Assembly: GCA_002245855.1 (NCBI GenBank)
Contig: NOUX01000008.1
Span: 124,001-188,000 of the forward strand
Reading direction: 5' to 3'
Length of the DNA: 64,000 nt
From: Sphingobacterium cellulitidis
Lineage (GTDB): Bacteria > Bacteroidota > Bacteroidia > Sphingobacteriales > Sphingobacteriaceae
The translations under genes and the position numbers were made by a program. Of this stretch, positions 1-8,199 are shown piece by piece. The notes below the pieces were generated by a model, which was not told where the DNA came from, searched no databases, and worked only from the letters and a program-made list of their open reading frames with translations. Each line of letters starts with the position of its first letter. The first letter of the stretch is position 1.

Positions 1-46
1 TACGATCTTCGATATTACCGCCGCGGCGGCCGCCTTGCCATTTCAT
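1..46 (-). CDS. YpfJ-family neutral zinc metallopeptidase, N-terminal end only
   Basis: Only the first 15 codons lie in the window; the gene runs off the left edge. They read MKWQGGRRGGNIEDR, which resembles the start of the YpfJ/KPN_02809 neutral zinc metallopeptidase family (typically M-R-W-x-G-R-R-x-S-x-N-V-E-D-R). The ATG is at 44-46 on the minus strand. The catalytic HExxH region is outside the window, so the call rests on the N-terminal signature alone. Confidence 0.6.
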   Translation of the reverse strand, partial: MKWQGGRRGGNIEDR

Positions 47-165
47 AAATATTTCTTTATTTAATTTTAGTTTGTATTTGGTTACACTACAAATTCTTTG
101 CCATTGCTATAATCAGGAGGCAATGTAGCTTAAAGGTACAATTCATTCCCCTCATTTAAAATGCT

Positions 166-173
166 TATCTTTG
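166..173 (+). promoter_or_regulatory. -7 promoter element for the PhnA-like gene
   Basis: TATCTTTG fits the Bacteroidota sigma -7 consensus TAnnTTTG. It lies 24 bases before the ATG at 198. A TTG at 171 that would lengthen the reading frame is part of this box, so translation more likely starts at 198. No clear -33 TTG is seen. Confidence 0.5.
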
Positions 174-197
174 AAATCATTATATATTACCAAACAT

Positions 198-773
198 ATG
201 TTATTAGACGATCTGAAAAATAGAAGTGAGAACCAATGCGAACTTTGTCGCTCGACCGAAAACCTTGATATTTACGAAGTACCTCCTACCTCAAACGCTT
301 CCTTAGATAACAGCATTTTGATCTGTTCTGTTTGCAAAGGGCAAATAGAAAAAACTGAACAGATAGATCCTGAGCACTGGAAAGTTCTTGGCGAAACTAT
401 GTGGTCAGAGCATCTTCCGGTTCAAGTGGTTGCTTGGAGAATGTTGAGCAGATTGAGAAATGAGGCTTGGGCTGCTAATAATCTGGATATCCTTTACCTT
501 GATGATGAGACTCTAGAATGGGCTAAGAAAACCGGAGACCATGAAGCCGAGGCTACAGTTGAATTTCACCAAGATTCTAATGGAGCACGATTATTCGAGG
601 GTGATACGGTTGTATTAATTAAGACATTAGATGTAAAGGGTTCAAGTATTTCAGCTAAATTAGGAACTGTTGTTAAAAATATTCGACTTGTTCCTGACAA
701 TACAGAACAGATTGAAGGCAAGATTGAAGGCCAAACAATCGTTATATTAACAAAGTATCTTCGCAAGGGCTAA
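198..773 (+). CDS. PhnA-like zinc-ribbon protein
   Basis: Encodes about 191 residues. The N-terminal part carries a zinc ribbon with two Cys pairs (CELC near residue 15 and CSVC near residue 43). The C-terminal part has the compact PhnA/YjdM fold signature (FEGDTVVLIKTLDVKGSS, then a G-x-V-V-K-N-I-R-L-V run). Despite the name, this family is not a phosphonate hydrolase in most bacteria and its role is unknown. The ATG at 198 is preferred because the upstream in-frame TTG at 171 falls inside a TAnnTTTG promoter box. The gene stands alone, 29 bases before the rhodanese-thioredoxin gene. Confidence 0.75.
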   Translation: MLLDDLKNRSENQCELCRSTENLDIYEVPPTSNASLDNSILICSVCKGQIEKTEQIDPEHWKVLGETMWSEHLPVQVVAWRMLSRLRNEAWAANNLDILYLDDETLEWAKKTGDHEAEATVEFHQDSNGARLFEGDTVVLIKTLDVKGSSISAKLGTVVKNIRLVPDNTEQIEGKIEGQTIVILTKYLRKG

Positions 774-802
774 TCCTTGGTTATACTAGAAAAACATTTG
801 TA

Positions 803-1504
803 ATGAAAAAATTATTATTTACCGCATTGATTGGAATTGCTTGTTTACAAGTGAATGCACAAGAAAAGATTGATGCTAAGAAAATGGAAGAGGTTATTGC
901 TAAACCACAGACACAACTTTTAGATGTAAGGACTGCTGGTGAATATGCTGGCGGACATATCCCTAATTCGGTAAATGTAGACTGGAAAGAGAAAGAAAAA
1001 TTCGAAGAATCGATCAAGAATTTGGATAAAGATCAACCAGTATATGTTTATTGCCTAGGTGGTGGTCGTAGCAAACAAGCTGCTGAATTCTTAACAGAAA
1101 AAGGATTTAAGGTTTATGATTATTCTGGCGGAATGATGGATTGGAGGAGGGCAGAAAAACCTGAAATAAAACCAGACAACGCTAAGGAGGCTAAGGGCTT
1201 AAGTACTGAAGATTTCGATAAAATTATCAATTCATCTGAATTGGTTTTGGTAAATTTCTCAGCAGTTTGGTGTGCGCCTTGTCAAGAACTTAAACCCACA
1301 ATTGATAAAATTGAGAAGGAACAAGCTGGAAAGGTAAAAGTTGTTCGTATAGATGCTGACCAGAACAAAAATCTGATGAAAGTGTTGAATGTGCGTGGTA
1401 TTCCTCAACTAATCCTTTATAAAAATGCTGAACAAGCGTGGAATAAAACAGGTGTAGCTACTGAAGCTGAGATATTGGCACAAGTTAAGAAAGCAAAGAA
1501 GTAA
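803..1504 (+). CDS. Secreted rhodanese-thioredoxin fusion protein
   Basis: This 233-residue protein starts with a signal peptide (hydrophobic MKKLLFTALIGIACLQ, cleavage after VNA-QEK). A rhodanese domain follows (about 25-110; LLDVRTAGEYAGGHIPNSVNV, catalytic Cys in YCLGGGRS). The C-terminal part is a thioredoxin domain (about 125-233) with active site WCAPC. Both domains should face the periplasm. The family fits sulfur transfer coupled to disulfide reduction or thiol redox control; the substrate is not evident. The gene is followed 20 bases later by the DUF423 gene, probably on the same transcript. Confidence 0.85.
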   Translation: MKKLLFTALIGIACLQVNAQEKIDAKKMEEVIAKPQTQLLDVRTAGEYAGGHIPNSVNVDWKEKEKFEESIKNLDKDQPVYVYCLGGGRSKQAAEFLTEKGFKVYDYSGGMMDWRRAEKPEIKPDNAKEAKGLSTEDFDKIINSSELVLVNFSAVWCAPCQELKPTIDKIEKEQAGKVKVVRIDADQNKNLMKVLNVRGIPQLILYKNAEQAWNKTGVATEAEILAQVKKAKK

Positions 1505-1523
1505 TAATAAATTTCAACATATT

Positions 1524-1901
1524 TTGAATCAAATCGCATTAATTTCAGGTGCAGTTTTAGGGATTTTATCCATTATTCTAGGAGCTTTCGGAGCTCATGC
1601 ACTTAAGAAAGTTCTTACAGAAGAAAGGTTAAGTTCCTTTGAAGTAGGAGTTCGGTATCAGATGTATGCCGCTATTACATTACTTATTATTGGTTTCCAC
1701 CTTAACTTCGATTCAGGTGTAGAAAACTGGGCTTATTATGGAATTTTCTGGGGCTGTATCTTGTTCTCCGGAAGCATTTATATCCTTAGTTTTAAAGATA
1801 AAATAAAAGCTAACATGAAGTTTATCGGCCCAATCACCCCTTTGGGAGGCCTGTTAATGATTGTCGGTTGGTTAATGCTGTTGATTTCATTCATTAACTA
1901 A
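1524..1901 (+). CDS. DUF423 family small membrane protein
   Basis: Encodes 125 residues with about four transmembrane segments. The N-terminal signature GAVLGILSIILGAFGAHALKK is typical of DUF423 (YgdD-like) proteins. The start is a TTG at 1524; no in-frame ATG lies before the conserved GAFGAH motif, so the TTG is accepted. The function of the family is not established. It lies close behind the rhodanese-thioredoxin gene and ends just before a bidirectional terminator. Confidence 0.8.
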   Translation: MNQIALISGAVLGILSIILGAFGAHALKKVLTEERLSSFEVGVRYQMYAAITLLIIGFHLNFDSGVENWAYYGIFWGCILFSGSIYILSFKDKIKANMKFIGPITPLGGLLMIVGWLMLLISFIN

Positions 1902-1920
1902 AAATAACTAGTACATAAAA

Positions 1921-1953
1921 AAATGGCTTCCATTCAATTGGAAGCCATTTTTT
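1921..1953. terminator. Bidirectional rho-independent terminator
   Basis: The stem AAATGGCTTCCA / TGGAAGCCATTT closes a six-base loop (TTCAAT) and has a T-run on the plus side and an A-run (T-run on minus) on the other. It separates the convergent DUF423 and mqnA genes. Confidence 0.9.
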
Positions 1954-1954
1954 T

Positions 1955-2674
1955 TTATAACTCTCTATACCATTCAAGGTATTTTTCTATTGCTTTTTTC
2001 TTTGCCTCATCCAAATGATAATTCAAGCTTTCATTTAGATAATGATGGTAGTCGAAATTTGGAAATACTGGCAATCCTGGAATAACATCATCAGGTCTAG
2101 AAACACCGTCTTTCAAAGCTTCATTAAATTTCTGTTCAAAGCTATCTGGTAGCTTTTTATTCGATACCCAAACGGCATAGGCGAACGGTAATCCGGTTAA
2201 TTCTTTCCAGTAATGTCCCATATCATAGGCGTAAGGAACATTTTCCTTTTTTCCAAAAGTACGATCACCAATCAAGACATAGGCATCAGCTTCACCTTCC
2301 GTCACAACCTTGACATCTTTCTTCCAATAATGCTTCAGTAAAATCCTTGCTAATCCGTTAGAAGTTCTGGATTGCTTATCCAATAATAAGGTGTCAATCT
2401 CTTCAATTGGTTTAGAGGAAAAAATAAAAACCGAATCCACATAATCTAAAGATCCAATACAATAATCTCCAATAAAGTGATATTCTTCTAAATTCGTGAG
2501 TGCAGCTACTGGAATAATTCCCATGTCAGACTCGTCTTCAATTACCTTTCGAGCACATTCTGATGGATAATCCACCGAGAGCTCGATATCATTCATTACA
2601 TCTGAATTTCTTATTCCTTGTAAAAAAGGGAGTGTATTGGTATAAGAAACTGCAGATACTCTAATTTTATTCAT
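1955..2674 (-). CDS. mqnA: Chorismate dehydratase MqnA (futalosine pathway)
   Basis: This 239-residue protein has the MqnA fold and start (KIRVSAVSYTNTLPFLQGI). The DMGIIPVAAL segment and a conserved G-W/Y-L-type C-terminus are also present. MqnA converts chorismate to 3-enolpyruvylbenzoate, the first step of the futalosine route to menaquinone. It is the last gene of a leftward operon with mqnE and a histidine phosphatase, and its first 8 bases overlap the end of the phosphatase gene, implying translational coupling. Menaquinone is the usual respiratory quinone in Bacteroidota, which fits. Confidence 0.9.
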   Translation of the reverse strand: MNKIRVSAVSYTNTLPFLQGIRNSDVMNDIELSVDYPSECARKVIEDESDMGIIPVAALTNLEEYHFIGDYCIGSLDYVDSVFIFSSKPIEEIDTLLLDKQSRTSNGLARILLKHYWKKDVKVVTEGEADAYVLIGDRTFGKKENVPYAYDMGHYWKELTGLPFAYAVWVSNKKLPDSFEQKFNEALKDGVSRPDDVIPGLPVFPNFDYHHYLNESLNYHLDEAKKKAIEKYLEWYREL

Positions 2675-3293
2675 TTAACAAACCTTCTAAATGCTTCGTA
2701 TTATAATAATCAACTATAGAAAAATTGTTGTCAGCGAATTCTAATTTATATAATGCAGTATTTGTATGGGGGAAATCATCCATTTTACAAACGGGGACAT
2801 CTGTTAGGTGGCAAAGCATGATTCTCAATGCCCGCCCATGCATACACACCAATATGGTTTCTTCTTCAGGTTGTTGGAGCATGTAATCAATAGCTTCCTT
2901 TTGTCTATAGACCAAAGCATTGGGAGATTCACCGTTTTCGATCGCTAGATCAAGATCATTGTTTCTCCATGAGTTTACAACTTTTTCAAATCCTGAAAGA
3001 ATATCTTCAGTTTGCTCCTGACCTTCATAGATTCCCCAACTAATTTCATCCAATCCAATCAATTGTTCCATTGGAACTCCATTTTTCAAAAATGGCGCGA
3101 CCGTTTGATGTGTCCGAATTAATGTGGAGGTGTATATTTTGTCAAAGGGGACATTTTTATAGGAGTCGTAGAATGCCTGTGCCTGTTTTAGACCATTATC
3201 ATTTAAAGGACTATCAACACCCCTACCCTGAACTATTCCTTTCAGATTAAGATCAGTTTGACCGTGACGGATAAAATAAAATGTTTTTTTCAA
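2667..3293 (-). CDS. Histidine phosphatase family protein
   Basis: This 208-residue protein carries the phosphoglycerate-mutase-like RHG motif (FIRHGQTDLN) near the N-terminus, with the catalytic phosphohistidine. It also has IYTSTLIRTHQT and the second His in VCMHGRAL. Translation appears to start at a TTG (3291-3293), since no in-frame ATG precedes the RHG motif. It lies between mqnE and mqnA in one operon, 12 bases after mqnE and overlapping mqnA by 8 bases. That position suggests, but does not show, a phosphatase role in or near menaquinone synthesis; a general alpha-ribazole- or sugar-phosphatase role is equally possible. Confidence 0.8.
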   Translation of the reverse strand: MKKTFYFIRHGQTDLNLKGIVQGRGVDSPLNDNGLKQAQAFYDSYKNVPFDKIYTSTLIRTHQTVAPFLKNGVPMEQLIGLDEISWGIYEGQEQTEDILSGFEKVVNSWRNNDLDLAIENGESPNALVYRQKEAIDYMLQQPEEETILVCMHGRALRIMLCHLTDVPVCKMDDFPHTNTALYKLEFADNNFSIVDYYNTKHLEGLLNE

Positions 3294-3305
3294 TTTGACC
3301 CAGAC

Positions 3306-4505
3306 TTAAGAATTTACCACTGGCAACGAATAATATTGTTTTTTCGGGCTAGTTTCCTCAAAAACAAAGTCTTTATAATCTGTTACCACATTATAAAGCG
3401 TATCACGCTCAATAGGATGTCTTCCTACATTTTTAATCAGTTCCACTAATTCTTTAGTGCTCATTGCCGGAGTTTGCTCTTCAGCACCAGCCATACTATA
3501 GATTTTTGTGGTATCATCCAGAGTACCATCAATATCGTCCACCCCAAAGCTCAAAGACATCTGCGCAGTATTTCTGGAAATCATTGCCCAATATGCTTTA
3601 ATATGTGGGAAATTGTCCATATAGATCCTCGCAATAGCATAGTTCCTCAAATCTTCGATTACAGAAACCTCAGGAACATGATCCATCTGGTTGTCTTTGT
3701 TTCTAAATTTCAAAGGAATAAATGTTTGGAATCCACCGGTTTTATCTTGGAGATTTCTCAAACGATCCATGTGATCTACACGATGCCAGAATTCTTCAAT
3801 ATGTCCGTATAGCATGGTAGCATTGGTATGCATTCCTAATTTATGAGCTTGCTCATGGATATCCAACCATTGATCTGCTGTACATTTATCATGAGCAATC
3901 TTTTCACGGACTTCCGGATGGAAAATTTCAGCTCCTCCTCCAGGCATAGAATCAAGCCCGCAGGATTGAAGAAATTTCATTCCGTCATAGTGACTAAGTT
4001 TTGCTTTTTTAAAGATGTAATAATACTCTACCGGTGTTAATCCTTTGATATGGAGTTCCGGTCGATGTTCTTTACATCTTCTAAAAAATTCAGCGTAAAA
4101 TTCTAGATTTTGTTTAGGGACAACACCCCCAGTGATATGAACTTCAGTGACTGGTTCGCCATCGTATTTCTTCACGATGTCCATCATACCATCAACATCC
4201 ATTTCCCAACCGTCGGTTCTATTCTTAATCAATCTTGAATAGGAACAAAACTTACAGTCATATACACAAAGATTGGTGGGTTCAATATGGAAATTACGGT
4301 TGAAGTAGGTGTAATCTCCGTGTTTTTTCTCTCTGATATAATTTGCTAATACTCCTAAATATCCTAATTCTGCGTTTTCAAAGAGGTAAACCCCTTCTTC
4401 AAATGTAATACGCTCGCTATTAAGTACCTTCTCTGCAATTAGCTTTAATTCTTTTGATAAATTTTTGTCGTTCAATAAAAACGATAATTTTTCTGTTGCT
4501 TCCAT
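3306..4505 (-). CDS. mqnE: Aminofutalosine synthase MqnE
   Basis: This radical-SAM enzyme has about 399 residues. The CxxxCxxC cluster motif is CVYDCKFC, followed by HITGG and the C-terminal signature DDIDGT...KIYSMAGAEEQTPAMS and GRHPIERDTLYN. These fit MqnE rather than MqnC. MqnE makes 6-amino-6-deoxyfutalosine from enolpyruvylbenzoate and SAM. The ATG at 4505 is chosen because an upstream in-frame TTG (4526) lies inside the -7 box TACATTTG. It is first gene of the mqnE-phosphatase-mqnA operon. Confidence 0.9.
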   Translation of the reverse strand: MEATEKLSFLLNDKNLSKELKLIAEKVLNSERITFEEGVYLFENAELGYLGVLANYIREKKHGDYTYFNRNFHIEPTNLCVYDCKFCSYSRLIKNRTDGWEMDVDGMMDIVKKYDGEPVTEVHITGGVVPKQNLEFYAEFFRRCKEHRPELHIKGLTPVEYYYIFKKAKLSHYDGMKFLQSCGLDSMPGGGAEIFHPEVREKIAHDKCTADQWLDIHEQAHKLGMHTNATMLYGHIEEFWHRVDHMDRLRNLQDKTGGFQTFIPLKFRNKDNQMDHVPEVSVIEDLRNYAIARIYMDNFPHIKAYWAMISRNTAQMSLSFGVDDIDGTLDDTTKIYSMAGAEEQTPAMSTKELVELIKNVGRHPIERDTLYNVVTDYKDFVFEETSPKKQYYSLPVVNS

Positions 4506-4522
4506 TTCGCAGTCCTTACTAT

Positions 4523-4530
4523 ACAAATGT
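4523..4530 (-). promoter_or_regulatory. -7 promoter element of the mqnE operon
   Basis: TACATTTG on the minus strand fits TAnnTTTG and lies 17 bases before the mqnE ATG. It decides the start codon, since the alternative TTG is inside it. No clear -33 TTG is present at the expected spacing (TTT instead). Confidence 0.55.
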
Positions 4531-4560
4531 ATGAAAACATAGCCGAAAAAGCTAAAATTT

Positions 4561-4575
4561 GAAGCTCTAAGCTTC
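4561..4575 (-). terminator. Weak hairpin at the end of the ABC exporter gene
   Basis: GAAGCT / AGCTTC with a 3-base loop spans the stop codon of the ABC gene; the minus-strand downstream sequence is AAATTTTAGCTTTTT. The stem is only 6 bp, so it is a weak terminator candidate. Confidence 0.3.
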
Positions 4576-6390
4576 TACAAACTGTTGCATATCAATCAAA
4601 CGTTTATAAAGACCGTTTTGCGAAATTAATTCCAGGTGAGATCCAACTTCAACAATCTGTCCAGCTTCCAAAACAATGATCTTATCCGCATTTTGAATCG
4701 TACTCAGTCTATGTGCAATAACCACTGTAGTCCTGTTTTCCATTAATTTATATAATGAATCCTGAACCAAGCGTTCTGATTCTGTATCCAAGGCTGAAGT
4801 AGCTTCATCCAACAACATAATTGGAGGATTCTTTAATACCGCACGTGCAATACAGATCCGCTGACGCTGTCCACCTGATAATTTAGACCCCCTATCTCCA
4901 ATATTTGTTTGATAACCCTGCTCCGTACCCATAATGAAATTATGAGCATTGGCAATTTTCGCAGCTTGAATAACTTGTTCTTCTGTGGCCTCCGCATTTG
5001 CAAAAGCTATATTATTAAAGATGCTATCATTAAACAAAATAGACTCTTGATTTACAACCCCAATGATTCTTCTCAGGGAATCTTGTTTTAAATCTTTGAC
5101 ATCCAGTCCATCAATGGTAATTGAACCAGAAGTAGCATCCATAAATCTCGGAATTAAATCTACCAAGGTAGATTTTCCTCCTCCAGAGGGACCAACGAGT
5201 GCTACAGTCTCCCCTTTATTGATGGTAATATTGATATCCTTCAATACTTCAGTTTCCTCATACGCGAAATTCACATTATTGAATTCAATCTTGCTATCGA
5301 AACGATCAATATCTAGGGCATTAGGTTTATCAGCAACTTGATTTTTCTCATCTATCAATTGTAATACTCTTTCCCCTGCTGCAATACCATTATGGATATT
5401 ACTGAATGCATCCGTTAATGCTTTTGCAGGACGCATTACTTGAGAGAAAATTGCAATGTAGGCGATGAATTCTGAAGCTGCCAAATCTCCTTGACCACTT
5501 AAAACTAAATGTCCACCATATAATAAGATTACAGCAACCATTCCTACTCCTAGAAGTTCAGAAACTGGAGACCCCATTTGTTGACGACGCACCATTCTTC
5601 TATTAATCTTCGCGTACTCATCATTTTCAGAATTAAATCTGCCTTTAATGAATTCAACTGCATTGAATGATTTAATTATCTTAATCCCTGATAAAGCTTC
5701 CTCCAATAAGGTAATCATATTCGCATAAACACGTTGTCCTTGTTGAGCTTGTTGCTTTAAAGTCTTCACAATCTTGGAGATAAAAAAAGCTGAAACAGGA
5801 ATAACCAATAATGAAAATAAGGTTAGTTTAGTCGAGATAAGAAATAACATAATGACATATGCTATCAATTGAAGAGGTTCTTTAAATGCCACCTGAAGGG
5901 TTCCGGTTACAGAAAATTGTACGACCTGAACATCAGAAGCTATTTTAGAGATGATATCTCCCTTTCTTTGATTCGAGAAATAACCTAAATGAAGGTTCAT
6001 CACATTATCAAAAACTGACTTTCTTAAATTTAATAGAGTATGAATCCGGAGATTTTCCATGATTCTTTGGGAGAGATATCTGAATAGATTACTTATAAAA
6101 ACCGATGCTACAATAACAATACAGATATATTTTAAGGCATCATAGGGACCTAATCGGTTATTAAGATCATAGGCGAAATAATTAAAATAGCCCATTACAT
6201 CAAAACCATCTGGTTTAGCGACTGGAACTACAACCGCATCCTGGGAGTTAAAAAGAGTGTGTAATAAAGGAGCTAAAAGAGCTAGATTCAAGGTGCTGAA
6301 CACCACCATTATCAAAGTACATATGATATAAGGTATAGCATATTTCTCAATGGGTTTTGCGAACGAAAGTAGTCTAAAGTATGTCTTCAT
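4567..6390 (-). CDS. MsbA-like ABC transporter (fused membrane and ATPase domains)
   Basis: This 607-residue half-transporter has an N-terminal six-helix exporter domain (about 15-330) and a C-terminal nucleotide-binding domain. The latter has Walker A GPSGGGKST, the signature LSGGQRQR, Walker B IMLLDEAT and the H-loop in IAHRLST. It would act as a dimer in the inner membrane, exporting a lipid, peptide or drug. MsbA-like lipid A export is the common role in Gram-negatives but the substrate cannot be read from sequence. It has its own promoter box at 6408-6415 and lies upstream of mqnE on the same strand. Confidence 0.85.
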   Translation of the reverse strand: MKTYFRLLSFAKPIEKYAIPYIICTLIMVVFSTLNLALLAPLLHTLFNSQDAVVVPVAKPDGFDVMGYFNYFAYDLNNRLGPYDALKYICIVIVASVFISNLFRYLSQRIMENLRIHTLLNLRKSVFDNVMNLHLGYFSNQRKGDIISKIASDVQVVQFSVTGTLQVAFKEPLQLIAYVIMLFLISTKLTLFSLLVIPVSAFFISKIVKTLKQQAQQGQRVYANMITLLEEALSGIKIIKSFNAVEFIKGRFNSENDEYAKINRRMVRRQQMGSPVSELLGVGMVAVILLYGGHLVLSGQGDLAASEFIAYIAIFSQVMRPAKALTDAFSNIHNGIAAGERVLQLIDEKNQVADKPNALDIDRFDSKIEFNNVNFAYEETEVLKDINITINKGETVALVGPSGGGKSTLVDLIPRFMDATSGSITIDGLDVKDLKQDSLRRIIGVVNQESILFNDSIFNNIAFANAEATEEQVIQAAKIANAHNFIMGTEQGYQTNIGDRGSKLSGGQRQRICIARAVLKNPPIMLLDEATSALDTESERLVQDSLYKLMENRTTVVIAHRLSTIQNADKIIVLEAGQIVEVGSHLELISQNGLYKRLIDMQQFVEA

Positions 6391-6407
6391 GCAGATTACT
6401 AAGATTA

Positions 6408-6415
6408 CAAATGTA
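6408..6415 (-). promoter_or_regulatory. -7 promoter element of the ABC exporter gene
   Basis: Minus-strand TACATTTG matches TAnnTTTG and lies 17 bases before the ATG at 6390. Confidence 0.5.
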
Positions 6416-6559
6416 ATAAAAAATGTAACCTAAGCTGTTTTTCATCGTCAATGGCATCAAAATGTTGCAATCAAATGTCAATAAACTATTCCTAATAACC
6501 TCTTTATTACACACTGTTTCAATTACTTATATACACTCACAAGTAAGAGGTGAATTAAA

Positions 6560-7615
6560 TTAATTTTCATAATACCGATAATTCTCCCTAGTCACTATAT
6601 CGATTGGCATATATTGCAATTTCACCACTTTGCTTTTGGCAATAAAAAATTCATATAGCGCCAAAAATGCTTTATAGCCTTGCTCCAAAGGCTTTTGACA
6701 AATTAGAAAATCTATAAAACCATCCTTCAAAAACTCAATATTTCGAGTATGGTATCCATTTCCAACCAATTTTATATCTACAATACCTCTTGTTTTTAGA
6801 TAATTGGCAACAAGGTAAGCCCTGGAGTTGGTAACATAGATTAATTTGGGGTTCTTAGTTTTTAAATAATCATCCATGAAAACTGCGAATTCGCTAGGAT
6901 CGGTGATTTCAATGTTGTAACTATCTATTGAGCAATGATATTTCCCATCCAGAAAATACTGCTCAAATCCTCTTATCTTCTCCATCAAATGTTCAGTATT
7001 ATCATTTTCTCGCACGACATTCACGACAAGAATTTCATCTTTGGGGTTGATTAAATACTGACATAAATGACCTACAACGCGTCCTGACTGCACCAGATCC
7101 TGACCAATATAACTTAGCGGATGAACTTTTGGAATTTGAGACTCAATAAATACAAATTGAATTCTTCGTTCAACACATTTTGCGGCAAACTCCCGGGTCT
7201 CATTAATAAAAATCGGAGCTACAATAACTCCGTCAATATGTTTATTCAATAACTCCTCCGTCTGTTCTATAAAACTCAATCGATCATCCCGATCAAAAAA
7301 GTAATATCGCAAATCCACTCCAAAATCTCCAAATTCAGATAATGCCTCCTCAATTCCTGTCACTGGAGCATTCCAATATTCTGCTTCACTACATTCTTTT
7401 GGAATCAAAATCCCAAACTTGTAAACCCGTTTGGAAGCTAGTCGCTTCGCCAAGATATTCGGCTTATAATCCATTTCCTTTATTATGGACAATATCTTTT
7501 CTTTCGTTTTTTGTGCAACTCCCGTTCTATTATGAAGAACTCTATCAACTGTAGCTATAGATACATTTGCCCTACGAGCAATCTCCTTGACACCAGATAA
7601 TTCAGATACTTTCAT
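6560..7615 (-). CDS. LacI-family transcriptional regulator
   Basis: This 351-residue protein has an N-terminal LacI helix-turn-helix (about 10-60; VKEIARRANVSIATVDRVLHNRTGVAQKTKEKI) with a hinge helix (NILAKRLAS). A periplasmic-binding-protein-like sugar-sensing domain makes up the rest. It probably binds a palindromic operator and responds to a sugar or related ligand. No sugar-use operon is adjacent, so the target is unknown; the 584-base AT-rich gap next to it may hold its own operator. It is transcribed away from the aminotransferase gene. Confidence 0.85.
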   Translation of the reverse strand: MKVSELSGVKEIARRANVSIATVDRVLHNRTGVAQKTKEKILSIIKEMDYKPNILAKRLASKRVYKFGILIPKECSEAEYWNAPVTGIEEALSEFGDFGVDLRYYFFDRDDRLSFIEQTEELLNKHIDGVIVAPIFINETREFAAKCVERRIQFVFIESQIPKVHPLSYIGQDLVQSGRVVGHLCQYLINPKDEILVVNVVRENDNTEHLMEKIRGFEQYFLDGKYHCSIDSYNIEITDPSEFAVFMDDYLKTKNPKLIYVTNSRAYLVANYLKTRGIVDIKLVGNGYHTRNIEFLKDGFIDFLICQKPLEQGYKAFLALYEFFIAKSKVVKLQYMPIDIVTRENYRYYEN

Positions 7616-8199
7616 ACGCCTTGATAATTAAAGAAATTTTTTTACTTTTTATTGTTACTAATCAACGTTCAAACGAAAATACACTTTTAAATCATTAAAT
7701 ATTATTTTCTTTAGAATTAAATTTATATTAAAACACGTTTTTTTACAATAAAATAAATTTGAAGCCAAAGTTAATTTCTTAAAACGTATATTATTTTATC
7801 TTTTCAACTAATTATTTCGCGAATAAAAGCAATTTTTACATATTATTCAGGAAAAATAATGACCAATATCAAAAATAACGGTTCATTTGATATAAACGCG
7901 ACATTACCAAAATATCTTGTAATAAAATAAAATACACTAGAATTTAAAATGTTTAATTGACATATAATTTACCTAATAATTATTTATACATTAAAATTCG
8001 ACCGATTCAAGCCAAATTGTACTACTGAAAAATAGAAGGTTCGCAAGAAGAAGAACAGGAAAAATTAGGGTCCCAGGAGAATCATTAAAAAATTCCCTAA
8101 AATCAGTCATTAATTATTCAAAAAGTGGGTTTATTATTTATGATAATTGAAATAAAACCATTAAGATTTTATAATTTTATCGGCAAATTAAATTAAATA
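7616..8199. other. Long AT-rich intergenic region between LacI regulator and aminotransferase
   Basis: About 584 bases without a convincing gene. It must hold the divergent promoters of the LacI regulator and the aminotransferase. I see several ACGT-centred words (around 7663, 7734 and 7783) that could be LacI-type half sites, and a weak inverted repeat TTAGGG (8065-8070) / CCCTAA (8095-8100). No clear TAnnTTTG box is close to either start. Confidence 0.4.

Noticed and set aside
171..197. TTG start that would extend the PhnA-like protein by nine residues
   Set aside because: The TTG is part of the -7 promoter box TATCTTTG; the same applies to TTG starts at 4526, 19611, 28102, 28126 and 28969.
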